Shown in pieces: positions 47,366-56,685 of a stretch of DNA of 64,000 bases. A program made the translations under genes and the position numbers. Origin of the DNA: Alcaligenaceae bacterium (lineage in GTDB: Bacteria; Pseudomonadota; Gammaproteobacteria; Burkholderiales; Burkholderiaceae_B). The stretch covers positions 576,059-640,058 of the forward strand of contig JACCEP010000003.1 of assembly GCA_013416395.1 (NCBI GenBank), written 5' to 3'. A model generated the notes under the pieces. It was not told the DNA's origin. It made no database searches and saw only the letters and a list, made by a program, of their open reading frames with translations. The stretch's first letter is position 1, and each line of letters starts with the position of its first letter.

Positions 47366-48184
47366 ATGTGTATCGCTTACCTGGCCATTGGCACTCACCC
47401 TGACTGGCCCTTATTTATCGCTGCCAACCGCGATGAATTTCATCACCGCCCCACAGTGCCGGCACGCCCCGACACGCTGGGGCCTGGCATTATTGCGGGC
47501 ATTGATCTGCAGGGGCAAGGTAGCTGGCTGGGCATGACAAAACAGGGTCGGTACGCGCTTATTACCAATTACCGTGATCCAGCGCGTCTAATACCTGATG
47601 CACCAACACGGGGCCAGCTCGTCAGCCGGTTTTTACAAAGCGACATGACACCGCAGGCTTACGCAGGGCAAGTACAGCGCGGTAGCCAGGCCTACAACGG
47701 GTTCAATCTTATCGTCGGAGATCTTCACGACGCGCGCTATGTCGGCAACCGCACGGGGCAGGCACAACCCGCCAGCCTTGAGCCTGGCCGCTATGTTCTG
47801 TCCAACCACTTGCTGGATACCCCGTGGCCCAAGGCGCAACGGTTGCGTAACGCGCTCGATGCATTCCCGGTAAACATGCTTGAGCGTTCGTTAACCGAGG
47901 TGTTCGAAATACTTCAAGACGAAACGACAGCGCGCGACGACATGCTGCCCCGCACCGGACTTAGCCTCGAACGCGAACGCCTGCTAAGCAGCCCCTTTAT
48001 TGTGAGCGCCGAGTACGGCACACGATGCTCTACCGTTATTGCCGTGCATGCCAGCGGTCAGGCGCTATTTAGTGAAGTCAGCTACACACCTGCCGGCACT
48101 ATTGCACGACGCCACGACTGGCCCTTTGACATCTGCCCACAAGAAACCAGCGACCACCAGGTAGCCAGCTCCACCCACAATTAG
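47366..48184 (+). CDS. NRDE-family (TANGO2-like) protein
   Basis: Protein of 272 aa beginning with the conserved MCIAYLAI and the NRDE motif at residues 20-23 (IAANRDEFHHRPT), then GSWLGMTKQGRYALITNYRDP and a C-terminal STVIAV. These are the defining features of the Ntn-hydrolase-like NRDE/TANGO2 family, in which Cys2 would be the N-terminal nucleophile. Human TANGO2 is linked to heme or lipid handling; the bacterial role is not established. It starts 14 bp after pbpG. Confidence 0.85.
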   Translation: MCIAYLAIGTHPDWPLFIAANRDEFHHRPTVPARPDTLGPGIIAGIDLQGQGSWLGMTKQGRYALITNYRDPARLIPDAPTRGQLVSRFLQSDMTPQAYAGQVQRGSQAYNGFNLIVGDLHDARYVGNRTGQAQPASLEPGRYVLSNHLLDTPWPKAQRLRNALDAFPVNMLERSLTEVFEILQDETTARDDMLPRTGLSLERERLLSSPFIVSAEYGTRCSTVIAVHASGQALFSEVSYTPAGTIARRHDWPFDICPQETSDHQVASSTHN

Positions 48185-48390
48185 TCGCCGTGTATTAGCA
48201 CAGCCAGGGTTAATAACACACCACGTCACTTGGACGACGTTTGACGGGCATTTGACTCATGGCGTTGCAGCCATGGATAGGTACAATTAAAAATGCCTGG
48301 GCCGCCTGCAACGCAGTCATGGGTGCTGCAATGCTTAAAAGCAGCAGTGGCTGCCCACGCCAGGCCTGATGTCTACTTACGGAGAATGAA

Positions 48391-48858
48391 ATGATCAAGA
48401 CACGCACCAGAAATCACGCCCTTTCAAAAGCAGCGGCAAGCCTGTGCCTGGTCATTGGCGCGCTCGCCTCCACTGCGGCTTGGGCGCAATTGCCCCCGGC
48501 ACAAACCCAGAACGGCGTTGAGTACGTAAGTGGCGGCATAGGCAAAGAAGAGTCTGATGCCTTTAAGGCCGCACAGTCGCAGTACCCACTGGCGCTAACT
48601 TTTGCCAGCCAGGCTCAAGGCAGCCCGGCTGTCGCCTATGCAGGCAATGTCCAGGTGGTCGTGCGTGACGAGCATGACGCCAATGTGCTTAACGTCACGT
48701 CTCCTGGCCCGCTTTTTCTGGCCCGACTGTCGCCAGGCAAGTACAAGGTATTTGCGACCTATGAGGGCGAAACACAGTCAAAACAGATAACCATTGCCTC
48801 TGAAGGCAGTGTAGACATCAGGTTTCTGTGGAAGCGCCCCGCCTCAGGCGCAGATTGA
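48391..48858 (+). CDS. secreted protein with predicted beta-sandwich (carboxypeptidase-regulatory-like) domain
   Basis: Small exported protein of 155 aa. A signal peptide of about 32 residues (hydrophobic ASLCLVIGALASTAAWA, cleavage after AWA) is followed by GVEYVSGGIGKEESDAF and a domain with alternating short strands (AYAGNVQVVVRDEHDANVLNV, GKYKVFATYEGETQSKQITI). That strand pattern resembles carboxypeptidase-regulatory-like folds, but this is only a likeness. Probably periplasmic; function unknown. ATG at 48391 follows GGAG. Confidence 0.75.
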   Translation: MIKTRTRNHALSKAAASLCLVIGALASTAAWAQLPPAQTQNGVEYVSGGIGKEESDAFKAAQSQYPLALTFASQAQGSPAVAYAGNVQVVVRDEHDANVLNVTSPGPLFLARLSPGKYKVFATYEGETQSKQITIASEGSVDIRFLWKRPASGAD

Positions 48859-48914
48859 TTCCCCCACTGCCCAGCGTAGCTGTGGGGCCTAGGTCTTCAT
48901 ACTACTTGTTGCTC

Positions 48915-48934
48915 CCCCGGCCTGAAGGCCGGGG
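48915..48934. terminator. hairpin between convergent genes
   Basis: Perfect 8-bp GC-rich stem CCCCGGCC/GGCCGGGG with TGAA loop, located between the secreted protein and the esterase 3' ends. No T-run on either strand, so terminator activity is uncertain. Confidence 0.5.
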
Positions 48935-48960
48935 ACGCTTGTAGTGCCCAGGAGCGGTAG

Positions 48961-49737
48961 TTAATGCACTGTTTTACGAGCGGGCCGGCCCTGCTCGGGT
49001 GCCGTCAATTTTTGCTGCAGCATACCCAGGGCCTCTTCCCAACTACGCAATGGCACACACGTTTGCAGCCGCACCACTGCCTGACTAATCAGTGCCTCGT
49101 GCAGTTCGTGCCCCACGCCTGATGCCACATCAAGCGTGGCATCGCCTTTAAGCTGACCCAACCGGGTCAAGGTTGCTTCTACCTCATCGGCAGAAACCTG
49201 CTGGTCATCTGCGCCATGAAAGAAATGCAGCATGGTAGTGGGTGGTACTTTGTCAGGCATTCGAGCATACAGCCCCGAAAAAGCCAACACGCGACCCGCC
49301 AACCCCGAATGGGCGTGGGCGGCCTCAAGAGCTACAGAAGCCCCTTGCGAAAACCCCGCCAGTGCTGTGTGCTCTCCAGTCAGGCCGTAGCTTTGCTGAA
49401 GCGCGGCGATCTGCCCGATAAGCGTGGGCAACACCTGAGCGACATGAGCCGCGTAATTGCCCGCATCGATTTCTTGCGGCTTGATCCAGTAATACGTGGA
49501 AGCCTCATCTGCAGATTGCGTATCAGCACCATGCGAGTCTGCCGACCACTTCTCTCTGGCATAGGGCAGCACAATCATCGCTGCCGGAAACGCTTTCCCT
49601 ATAGCCTCAGCCAACGGGAAAAGCTGTCGGGGGTTGGCAGATTCACCATGTAACAGAACAAAAAGCAGTTGTGGTTTCTGGTTGCGGGGCATAAAAACAA
49701 AAGGCTCGGGTACACCGGGCTTCGCAGCCGTTGCCAT
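48961..49737 (-). CDS. alpha/beta-hydrolase, YpfH-like esterase
   Basis: Cytoplasmic serine hydrolase of 258 aa related to carboxylesterase/phospholipase (YpfH). The nucleophile is in AGFSQGAS (about 137-144), the acid in FFHGADDQQ and the histidine in GVGHELHE. The oxyanion segment reads LLHGESANP rather than the usual LHGxGxN/D. ATG at 49737 is preferred over one two codons earlier, because AAGGAG lies six bases before it. Substrate unknown. Confidence 0.85.
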   Translation of the reverse strand: MATAAKPGVPEPFVFMPRNQKPQLLFVLLHGESANPRQLFPLAEAIGKAFPAAMIVLPYAREKWSADSHGADTQSADEASTYYWIKPQEIDAGNYAAHVAQVLPTLIGQIAALQQSYGLTGEHTALAGFSQGASVALEAAHAHSGLAGRVLAFSGLYARMPDKVPPTTMLHFFHGADDQQVSADEVEATLTRLGQLKGDATLDVASGVGHELHEALISQAVVRLQTCVPLRSWEEALGMLQQKLTAPEQGRPARKTVH

Positions 49738-50151
49738 ATACATCTCCTTGTACAGCCTGCTTCAGATGGCTTTAAAGAATAGAAGCAGGGTGTTTAATGA
49801 AAATTGTACGCCAGAAACAATGAAATCTCCCGCAGCTAAACGCAAAGCGTTATAGCGGGGGGTTTCTCGTTTCAACTTTTGACCCTGCCCGTTAGCTAGG
49901 GTGGGGAATGCGCTCGCAACATGTTCAACACTTGCCCCTCTTTTTACAGAACCATGCAGGCCTTGCACAAGACAGGTAGCAGGCAAAGAAGGGCCTGCCT
50001 GATATCCAGACGCCGATTCGCCCATCATTGATTTATACTGTATATTTAAACAGTATAAATACTGCCTGTCTGCAGGTATGCCAGGTCTTACTCATACCTT
50101 GCACTGCCTATACCTGCGAGGCCCAAACTGCCCAACTACGGCATAAAGCCT
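49738..50151. promoter_or_regulatory. upstream region of the imuA-imuB-dnaE2 operon
   Basis: The 414-bp stretch holds no credible gene. Its one clear element is the LexA-type palindrome at 50038-50053. A short pair of bases around 49980-50000 (AGGCAAAGAAGGGCCTGCCT) is part of a weak inverted repeat. Confidence 0.5.
50036..50055. promoter_or_regulatory. LexA (SOS) box
   Basis: TACTGTATATTTAAACAGTA contains CTG-N10-CAG with an AT-rich centre and symmetric TA flanks, very close to the LexA consensus TACTGTATATATATACAGTA. It lies about 100 bp before imuA. Confidence 0.92.
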
Positions 50152-50883
50152 ATGACAACCTTGCTCTCACCCGTCTTGCAGCACCCTGAACGCATCCATC
50201 CTGCATTGTGGCGTGGCTCGCAATTATTTCATGGCCCAGCCACCACAGTACGCACCGGCTTTGCCACACTAGATGACGAGCTGCCCGGTCATGGCTGGCC
50301 GCTTGGCTCGCTCATAGAAATCATGCCCAGCCAGCCCGGCTGCGGCGAGCTTCGCTTGCTGCAACCCGCCCTGGCCGCTCTTGATGCAGAACGCAGCATC
50401 ATGCTGGTCAACCCGCCATATAGTCCTCATTTTCATTGCTGGCTTAACTGGGGCCTTGATGCGCACAGGCTTGTCTGGATTCGTCCGCAAACCCCGGGCG
50501 ACACACTGTGGGCAGCCGAGCAAGTCCTTAAACACAACGCCTGTTCTGTTTTGCTGTGCTGGGCCAGCCAGGTACGCCAGGCCTCTTTACGCCGTTTGCA
50601 CCTGGCTGCCCGGCAAAGTGGTGCTCTGTTCATTATGCTGCGCCCCCCACTTGCTGCCCAACAGGCCAGCCCTGCTCCGCTGCGCCTCATTTTGCAGCCG
50701 TCCATGCAGGGCGCTGCCATTCATATTGTCAAACGCCAGGGCCCCATTTGCGACAAACAACTACCCATCACTTTTTATCCAGACCCTGCCCCACACGCCA
50801 CCACGACTCATCATGCCACTCTGGATCAGCCTTTATCTGCCGACGCACAGCCTGGACATCAGCTTTCCGAACTGGTCCGCTGA
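50152..50883 (+). CDS. imuA: translesion mutasome subunit ImuA
   Basis: RecA/SulA-like protein of 243 aa that starts the SOS mutagenesis operon. The segment LWRGSQL near residue 20, then VRTGFATLDDELPGHGWPLGSLIEIMP, is the standard ImuA/SulA-like opening; later come GDTLWAAEQVLKHNACSVLLCWA and RRLHLAARQSGALFIMLRP. It probably contacts RecA and ImuB. Its 3' end overlaps imuB by 71 bp. It is preceded by a LexA box, so expression follows DNA damage. Confidence 0.93.
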   Translation: MTTLLSPVLQHPERIHPALWRGSQLFHGPATTVRTGFATLDDELPGHGWPLGSLIEIMPSQPGCGELRLLQPALAALDAERSIMLVNPPYSPHFHCWLNWGLDAHRLVWIRPQTPGDTLWAAEQVLKHNACSVLLCWASQVRQASLRRLHLAARQSGALFIMLRPPLAAQQASPAPLRLILQPSMQGAAIHIVKRQGPICDKQLPITFYPDPAPHATTTHHATLDQPLSADAQPGHQLSELVR

Positions 50884-52384
50884 CACCATGGCTGCCGTGC
50901 TCGACAAAGGCCGTATTCTTTTGTGTACGCCAGCGGCCGAGAAACAAGGGGTGCGCCCGGGCACAAGTGCAGACACCGCCCGCGGGCTGGCGTGCGGCAT
51001 ACAGCTGCTCAGCGACAATCCCCATGCACGGCGCCGGCATTTACACGACACGGCCCTGAGCTTGCTGCAATACACACCCAATGTCAGCTTTCTGGAAGAC
51101 CAGGCCATACTGCTTGAAGTCAGCGCCAGCCTCAGCCTGTTTCGTGGCCCACGCACGCTTTGTCATCGCATCCACGCCACCTTGCGTAATCAGGGCGCAC
51201 GCGCGCGCTTGGGCATGGCACCCAGCGCTATGGGTGCATGGGTGCTTTCGCGTCAGCCGTCAGGCCAACACCGCGTGCTCACCACACACCACTTGGCACA
51301 ACGCCTCAACGTTTTGCCTGCGCAGGTATTGCCCGCAGCGCAGCCCTATTCTGACTGGCTCGATGGCATACGTTGCCGCACCCTGCAACAATTGCGGGCG
51401 CTTCCCCGCAAAGCACTGCAACAGCGCAGCAGCCCGCAATTACTGCAGCAAGTCGATGCCGCCTACGGGCAGGCAACCGAAATTTTCAACTGGTTTGAAG
51501 CGCCCCCCACATTTTCGCAGCGCTACGAACTGACCGAGCGCATTGAACACTGCAACGGCATTCTGGTCGTTACCATGCGACTTATAGAGCAACTAAGTGG
51601 CTGGCTTCAAGCCAGGCAGCTATCCACACGCAGCCTGGGCATTTGCCTGCACCACGAAAAAGGGCGTCACGCACGCGCCCCTACGCAGGTTGCACTTCAT
51701 GTGTCTGAAAGTGCGTGGCAACCAGATGATTTTCTGCCTGTATTGCGAGAACGATTACAGGCCATTACCCTGCCTGCCCCTGTCATCACCATAACCTTAT
51801 CCGTCACGCAAACAGCCACTCGACCAACCCACAGCGGTACGCTGTTTCCAGAACCCACCCAATGGCTGCACCAGGAGCGACGCCTGCTCGATCTTTTGCG
51901 CGCTCGCCTGGGCGACCAGCATGTGCTTGGCAGCCAGCCCGTTGCCGACTACCGACCTGAGCAAGCCAACTTGTGGAGCCCCATTCATGACAGCCAATGC
52001 GATCCAGACATCTCTTCCAGCCCTTCAGCCCCCCCGTCTCGATCTGCCGCCAGGCCTCGCGCTGTCGTGGCCCCTACAGGCACCGCAAAATCCAAAGCCG
52101 CCAAGGCCACCATGCCGCCCCGTCTGGCCATGCATAGCCGCCCCTTCTGGCTGCTTGACCCACCACAGCCGTTGACGGTTGTTGCCAACCGACCAGTACA
52201 CAACGGTAAAAGCCTGCATTTAATCCACGGGCCCGAGCGCCTCGAAAGCGGGTGGTGGAGCCCCTCAGGGCATGAGCGACGCGACTACTTCATTGCCCGC
52301 GACGCCAATGGCGCACGTTACTGGCTTTATCGACAACGCGAAAGCCAGGGCGCAGGGTGGTTTCTGCAGGGGCTGTTTGGCTAA
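50813..52384 (+). CDS. imuB: Y-family polymerase-like mutasome protein ImuB
   Basis: Catalytically inactive Y-family relative that bridges the beta clamp, ImuA and DnaE2, 523 aa from the ATG at 50813. Y-family fold features are MPLWISLYLPTHSLDI at the start, ARARLGMAPSAMGAWVLSR and LRALPRKALQQR in the thumb/HhH region, but the expected catalytic acidic pairs are not seen, as in other ImuB proteins. Residues about 395-445 form a Pro/Ser/Ala-rich linker. The frame is open much further upstream inside imuA; the 50813 start gives family length. Confidence 0.92.
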   Translation: MPLWISLYLPTHSLDISFPNWSADTMAAVLDKGRILLCTPAAEKQGVRPGTSADTARGLACGIQLLSDNPHARRRHLHDTALSLLQYTPNVSFLEDQAILLEVSASLSLFRGPRTLCHRIHATLRNQGARARLGMAPSAMGAWVLSRQPSGQHRVLTTHHLAQRLNVLPAQVLPAAQPYSDWLDGIRCRTLQQLRALPRKALQQRSSPQLLQQVDAAYGQATEIFNWFEAPPTFSQRYELTERIEHCNGILVVTMRLIEQLSGWLQARQLSTRSLGICLHHEKGRHARAPTQVALHVSESAWQPDDFLPVLRERLQAITLPAPVITITLSVTQTATRPTHSGTLFPEPTQWLHQERRLLDLLRARLGDQHVLGSQPVADYRPEQANLWSPIHDSQCDPDISSSPSAPPSRSAARPRAVVAPTGTAKSKAAKATMPPRLAMHSRPFWLLDPPQPLTVVANRPVHNGKSLHLIHGPERLESGWWSPSGHERRDYFIARDANGARYWLYRQRESQGAGWFLQGLFG

Positions 52385-52401
52385 CAAGCCACCAACACAC
52401 C

Positions 52402-55400
52402 ATGTCTCATACCACTTCCTCTCTGGCTGACTACGCCGAGCTTGACTGCCTGTCTAACTTTACGTTTCTGACCGGTGCCTCACACCCCGAGCAGCTGGTT
52501 GAGCGCGCCGCGCGGCTAGGCTATCAGGCTTTGGCGCTGTGCGACGACTGCTCTCTGGCAGGTGTGGTGCGGGCCCACACCGAAGCAAAAAAGCACGACA
52601 TCAAACTCATCATCGGCAGCCGTTTTCGTCTGGACGGCATGGAAATCATCGTGCTGGCCCGCAACGCAACCGGCTATGGCGATCTGTCAGAACTCATCAC
52701 TCTGGCGCGTCGTCGCAGCGCCAAAGGTAGCTACCAGCTCAGCCTGAACGACATCATTAGCGCCGGGCCAGGGTATGAGCATTTGAAACAGCTTCCTCAC
52801 TGCCTTGCTATTTATCGGCCTGCCTATGGCGTAGCTGCCGACGTGCTCGAAACACATCTGTCGCGTCTTCAGCAGGCGTTCCCAAACCGATTGTGGCTGG
52901 GGCTGGGGCTGCACCACCATCATGCCGATGCGGCACATCGGCTGACCCTGGAGCAGGCCGCGCAGCGTTTTGCATTAAAGCTGGTCGCTCTCGGCCAGGC
53001 CGAGATGCACACACGCTCACGTCAGCCCGTACATGATGCGCTCGCAGCCATCCGCCAAAAACAGCCTGTACAGCGTTGCGGCTACACCCTCAAACCCAAT
53101 GCCGAGCACTACCTGCGCAGTCGTCTGCGACTGGCTAACCTTTACCCCGCGCACACCCTGCGCGAAACCCTGCGCATCAGCAATCTGTGCCACTTCAGTC
53201 TGGACGAAATCCGCTACCAATACCCTCGAGAAATCGTGCCTGATGGCATGACGGTCGGCACCTATTTGCGTCAGGAAACCTACGCGGGAGCACGCCGACG
53301 CTACCCGTCAGGCCTGAGCGACAAGGTACGCAGCCAGATCGAAAGCGAGCTTGCGATTATTGCCAGCCTCAACTATGAACCTTATTTTCTGACGGTTTAC
53401 GACATTGTTCAGTTTGCACGCGGGCGCGGCATTCTTTGCCAGGGGCGAGGCTCAGCCGCCAATTCGGCAATCTGCTACTGCCTGCACATTACCGAAGTTA
53501 ACCCTGAAAACGGCAATACACTGTTTGCCCGCTTTATCAGCCAGGCACGCAAAGAGCCACCTGATATCGATGTTGATTTTGAACACCAACGCCGCGAAGA
53601 GGTCATTCAGTACATCTACAACAAATACGGAAGAGACCGCGCAGCCCTGACAGCCGTTGTCAGCAGCTATCGCATCCGCAGCGTGCTCCGCGACATGGGT
53701 AAGGTGCTGGATCTCGACCCCGACCTGGTTGCCCGGGTTGCACGTTCGTTTCATTACTGGGATGGCAAGCAAGGCTTGCTTGATGCGCTGGCGCAGCAGG
53801 GTCTAAACCCTGAAGACCGCAGTGCCAAAACCTGGGCCTGGCTGGTAGACAAGCTACTGGGCTTTCCCCGGCATCTGTCCCAGCACCCGGGCGGCTTTGT
53901 CATTGCGCGCGACAAACTGTGCCGTCTGGTGCCCATCGAGAATGCCGCCATGCCTGACCGCTGTGTGGTGCAGTGGGATAAAGATGATCTTGACGCCATG
54001 GGGCTGCTCAAGATCGACGTGCTGGCGCTGGGCATGCTGTCAGTTTTGCAGCGTTGCATGAAGCTGGTAGAAGCGCGTCGCGGTCATCCGTTGCCGCTGC
54101 AAGATATCCGCAACGATGACCCCGCAACCTATGAAATGATACAGCGCGCCGACACCATAGGCGTGTTCCAGATCGAGTCGCGAGCACAAATGAGCATGCT
54201 GCCCCGTCTCAAACCGCGCGAGTTTTATGACCTGGTCATACAGGTGGCCATTGTGCGCCCAGGCCCAATCCAGGGCGGCATGGTGCACCCCTATCTGCGG
54301 CGGCGCAACGGCGACGAGGAGACCACCAGCCCCACACCTGAAATCGCTCGTGTACTAAAGCGCACCCTGGGTGTGCCAATTTTTCAGGAACAGGCCATGC
54401 AAATTGCCATGGAGGCGGCGGGGTTTACCGCCGATGAGGCTGACCAGCTACGTCAGTCGATGGCAGCCTGGCGGCGCAAAGGCGGGGTTGACCGATTCCG
54501 GCACCGCCTTGTGTCAGGGTTGATAGCCAACGGTTGCTCTGAAGATTTCGCTCATGCCCTGTTCCGGCAGCTGGAAGGCTTTGCCGAGTACGGCTTCCCT
54601 GAAAGCCATTCGGCCAGTTTCGCCAAGCTGGCCTATATAAGCGCCTGGTTCAAATGCCATGAGCCTGAGGCCTTTCTGGCTGCATTGCTCAATTCGCAGC
54701 CCATGGGGTTTTATGCACCCAGCCAACTGGTACAAGATGCACGCCGTCATAACGTCACGGTATTGCCTGCAGACATCATGGTCAGTAGCTGGGAATGCAC
54801 ACTAGAGCAAAAAGAAACAACAAGCCAGCGCCCTGCTGTCCGTCTTGGACTAAATTGCATCAAAAGCCTGTCTAAAGAAGCGGGGCTGCGCATAGAAGCC
54901 GCACGCCGAGCAAGCGTATTTACCTCAATACACGACGTAGCAACGCGGGCGACACTAAACCGCCACGATCTCGACGCATTGGCGGCCGCCAATGCGCTGC
55001 AGACATTAAGCGGCCATCGCAGACAGGCGCGCTGGCAGGCGGCAACCCCTGCACTGCAGGGCATGCTGCGGCACGCCCCCATACAAGAGAGCGAGAGCCC
55101 TGAACTGCCTGCCCCCTTAGAAGGCGAAGACATCGTGGCTGACTACCAGTCGCTGGGCCTGACGCTGGGCAGACACCCACTGGCCTTGCTGCGCGACACC
55201 TTGCAGGCAAAACGTTTTGCCACAGCTACCATGATGAACGACAATTACCCAGACCGACGGCTGGCCCGCGCCTGTGGCATTGTTACAGTACGTCAGCGCC
55301 CGTCTACCGCCAACGGCATTGTCTTCGTAACCCTTGAAGATGAAACCGGCAACATCAACGTCATCATCTACCCCGATCTGGCCCGGCGTCAGCGTGCCGA

Positions 55401-55539
55401 GTTGATCAATGCCAAGCTAATGGGTGTGTATGGTGTGTGGCAGCGGCAGTCGGGCATCTGTCATTTAATGGCCTCCAGGCTTATTGACCTGACACCGTTA
55501 CTCGGCACATTGCCTACACGCAGTCGTAATTTCCATTAA
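52402..55539 (+). CDS. dnaE2: error-prone DNA polymerase DnaE2 (ImuC)
   Basis: C-family translesion polymerase, 1045 aa. The N-terminal PHP domain begins YAELDCLSNFTFLTGASHPEQLV. The palm includes GRGILCQGRGSAANSAICYCL and the catalytic aspartates of PPDIDVDFEHQRREEVIQYIY; the fingers include FGFPESHSASFA-like GFPESHSASFAKLAY. A C-terminal OB domain contains VFVTLEDETGNINVI. ATG at 52402, 17 bp after imuB. It is the last gene of imuA-imuB-dnaE2; no second lexA is attached. Confidence 0.96.
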   Translation: MSHTTSSLADYAELDCLSNFTFLTGASHPEQLVERAARLGYQALALCDDCSLAGVVRAHTEAKKHDIKLIIGSRFRLDGMEIIVLARNATGYGDLSELITLARRRSAKGSYQLSLNDIISAGPGYEHLKQLPHCLAIYRPAYGVAADVLETHLSRLQQAFPNRLWLGLGLHHHHADAAHRLTLEQAAQRFALKLVALGQAEMHTRSRQPVHDALAAIRQKQPVQRCGYTLKPNAEHYLRSRLRLANLYPAHTLRETLRISNLCHFSLDEIRYQYPREIVPDGMTVGTYLRQETYAGARRRYPSGLSDKVRSQIESELAIIASLNYEPYFLTVYDIVQFARGRGILCQGRGSAANSAICYCLHITEVNPENGNTLFARFISQARKEPPDIDVDFEHQRREEVIQYIYNKYGRDRAALTAVVSSYRIRSVLRDMGKVLDLDPDLVARVARSFHYWDGKQGLLDALAQQGLNPEDRSAKTWAWLVDKLLGFPRHLSQHPGGFVIARDKLCRLVPIENAAMPDRCVVQWDKDDLDAMGLLKIDVLALGMLSVLQRCMKLVEARRGHPLPLQDIRNDDPATYEMIQRADTIGVFQIESRAQMSMLPRLKPREFYDLVIQVAIVRPGPIQGGMVHPYLRRRNGDEETTSPTPEIARVLKRTLGVPIFQEQAMQIAMEAAGFTADEADQLRQSMAAWRRKGGVDRFRHRLVSGLIANGCSEDFAHALFRQLEGFAEYGFPESHSASFAKLAYISAWFKCHEPEAFLAALLNSQPMGFYAPSQLVQDARRHNVTVLPADIMVSSWECTLEQKETTSQRPAVRLGLNCIKSLSKEAGLRIEAARRASVFTSIHDVATRATLNRHDLDALAAANALQTLSGHRRQARWQAATPALQGMLRHAPIQESESPELPAPLEGEDIVADYQSLGLTLGRHPLALLRDTLQAKRFATATMMNDNYPDRRLARACGIVTVRQRPSTANGIVFVTLEDETGNINVIIYPDLARRQRAELINAKLMGVYGVWQRQSGICHLMASRLIDLTPLLGTLPTRSRNFH

Positions 55540-55682
55540 TTGGCCTGCTTACCGCCTGAAGAAACGCAAGGGCGTTTGCGCTAGATATTGTCTGGTCCAG
55601 GCTTGTCGCGCTCTTTGATCAGCCGCCCGGCAGTGTGCATTTATCCATTAAAATACGTACTTCTTCACAAAGGAAAGCCACC

Positions 55683-56141
55683 ATGAGCAACACGCTCAAG
55701 CCACAGATTTCTGATGCCGTCAAAACAGCCATGCGCGCCAAAGACTCGGCCCGTCTGGGCACACTGCGGTTTTTGCAAGCCGCCATCAAGCAAAAAGAAA
55801 TCGACGACCGAACCGAACTCGACGACGCCAACATTGTTGCCATCATAGAAAAACAGGTAAAGCAGCGTCGCGAGTCTATCGCAGCCTTTGAACAAGCCGG
55901 CCGTGTCGAAACAGCAGAGCAAGAAAAAGCCGAACTGGCCGTGCTGCAAGAGTTTCTTCCGCAGGCAGCATCTCAAGAAGAAGTTGACGCTGCCATTGCC
56001 GCCGCCATCGAAGAGGTGACCGCAAGTGGCGTTACCGGCGGGCCCGCCATGGGCAAAATAATGGCGCTGTTAAAAGCACGACTGGCAGGCCGCGCCGACA
56101 TGGCAGCCCTGTCGGCTCAGGTAAAGGCACGGCTAGCGTAG
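55683..56141 (+). CDS. GatB/YqeY domain protein
   Basis: Small helical protein of 152 aa belonging to the YqeY family, related to the tail domain of amidotransferase subunit GatB. Conserved pieces are MRAKDSARLGTLRFLQAAIKQKEID, VKQRRESIAAFEQAGR, AELAVLQEFLPQ and the C-terminal GGPAMGKIMALLKARLAGRADM. ATG at 55683 follows AAAGGA. It is often located next to rpsU in related bacteria, but here rpsU is not seen. A role in tRNA-dependent amidation is not proven. Confidence 0.9.
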   Translation: MSNTLKPQISDAVKTAMRAKDSARLGTLRFLQAAIKQKEIDDRTELDDANIVAIIEKQVKQRRESIAAFEQAGRVETAEQEKAELAVLQEFLPQAASQEEVDAAIAAAIEEVTASGVTGGPAMGKIMALLKARLAGRADMAALSAQVKARLA

Positions 56142-56176
56142 TAAACAAGGCCATGTATGGGGCCTTGCCAGCCTGG

Positions 56177-56602
56177 CTAGCGAACAGGTGTGCGTTCGGC
56201 CTGGTAAGCCACGCACACAGACGTATCAAGCATCACTGAGCGCCGCATGGCGCTCAGCGCGCCTTCATCCCACGGCTTAACACCCCACACCGTATGGGTA
56301 ACCTGGGTATTTGCCTGGTCAACTGCTTTAATTTCAGTACGCGCCACCACCAGATCTGACAGCGGCCCGCGCACAGACACTGAACCCGTCTGACTGGCAG
56401 GATCAACTTCAGCGTAGACATCATACTGATCTTTGTCACCGCGCAGGCAGAGCTCAGCCTGGCTCTGAACCCGTAAATACACGGCTTGATAAGGACGCGG
56501 TGCAGTGTATGTAACGCTGGGAGAAGAGCCATCAGGCTGTACGCCCAGCGCACACCCAGACAGCACGATCGCCGAAATGATTACTGTAATTGGCGCTTTC
56601 AC
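56177..56602 (-). CDS. small lipoprotein of unknown function
   Basis: Protein of 141 aa with a lipobox LSGC at residues 14-17 after a short hydrophobic signal (ITVIISAIVLSGC), so it should be lipidated at Cys17. The mature part has YLRVQSQAELCLRG and two more cysteines (Cys52 near ELC and one near SVCVAYQAE) that could form a disulfide. I do not recognise a named family. ATG at 56602, with GGAGG upstream. It is convergent with the YqeY gene. Confidence 0.75.
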   Translation of the reverse strand: MKAPITVIISAIVLSGCALGVQPDGSSPSVTYTAPRPYQAVYLRVQSQAELCLRGDKDQYDVYAEVDPASQTGSVSVRGPLSDLVVARTEIKAVDQANTQVTHTVWGVKPWDEGALSAMRRSVMLDTSVCVAYQAERTPVR

Positions 56603-56685
56603 CCAACCCTCCTTGCAAACCTGCCGACAGTGCCCGCCGATTTGGGGCTACCGTATTGTGCCTGTAAGCAGGCATTACGGCAAAG

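Noticed and set aside
50381..50812. Open frame extending imuB upstream through imuA
   Set aside because: It overlaps almost all of imuA in another frame and has no ImuB homology; the start at 50813 begins the family sequence.
55540..55682. rpsU or another small gene before the YqeY gene
   Set aside because: No frame with ribosomal protein S21 sequence; only the weak stem CGCAA/TTGCG is present.
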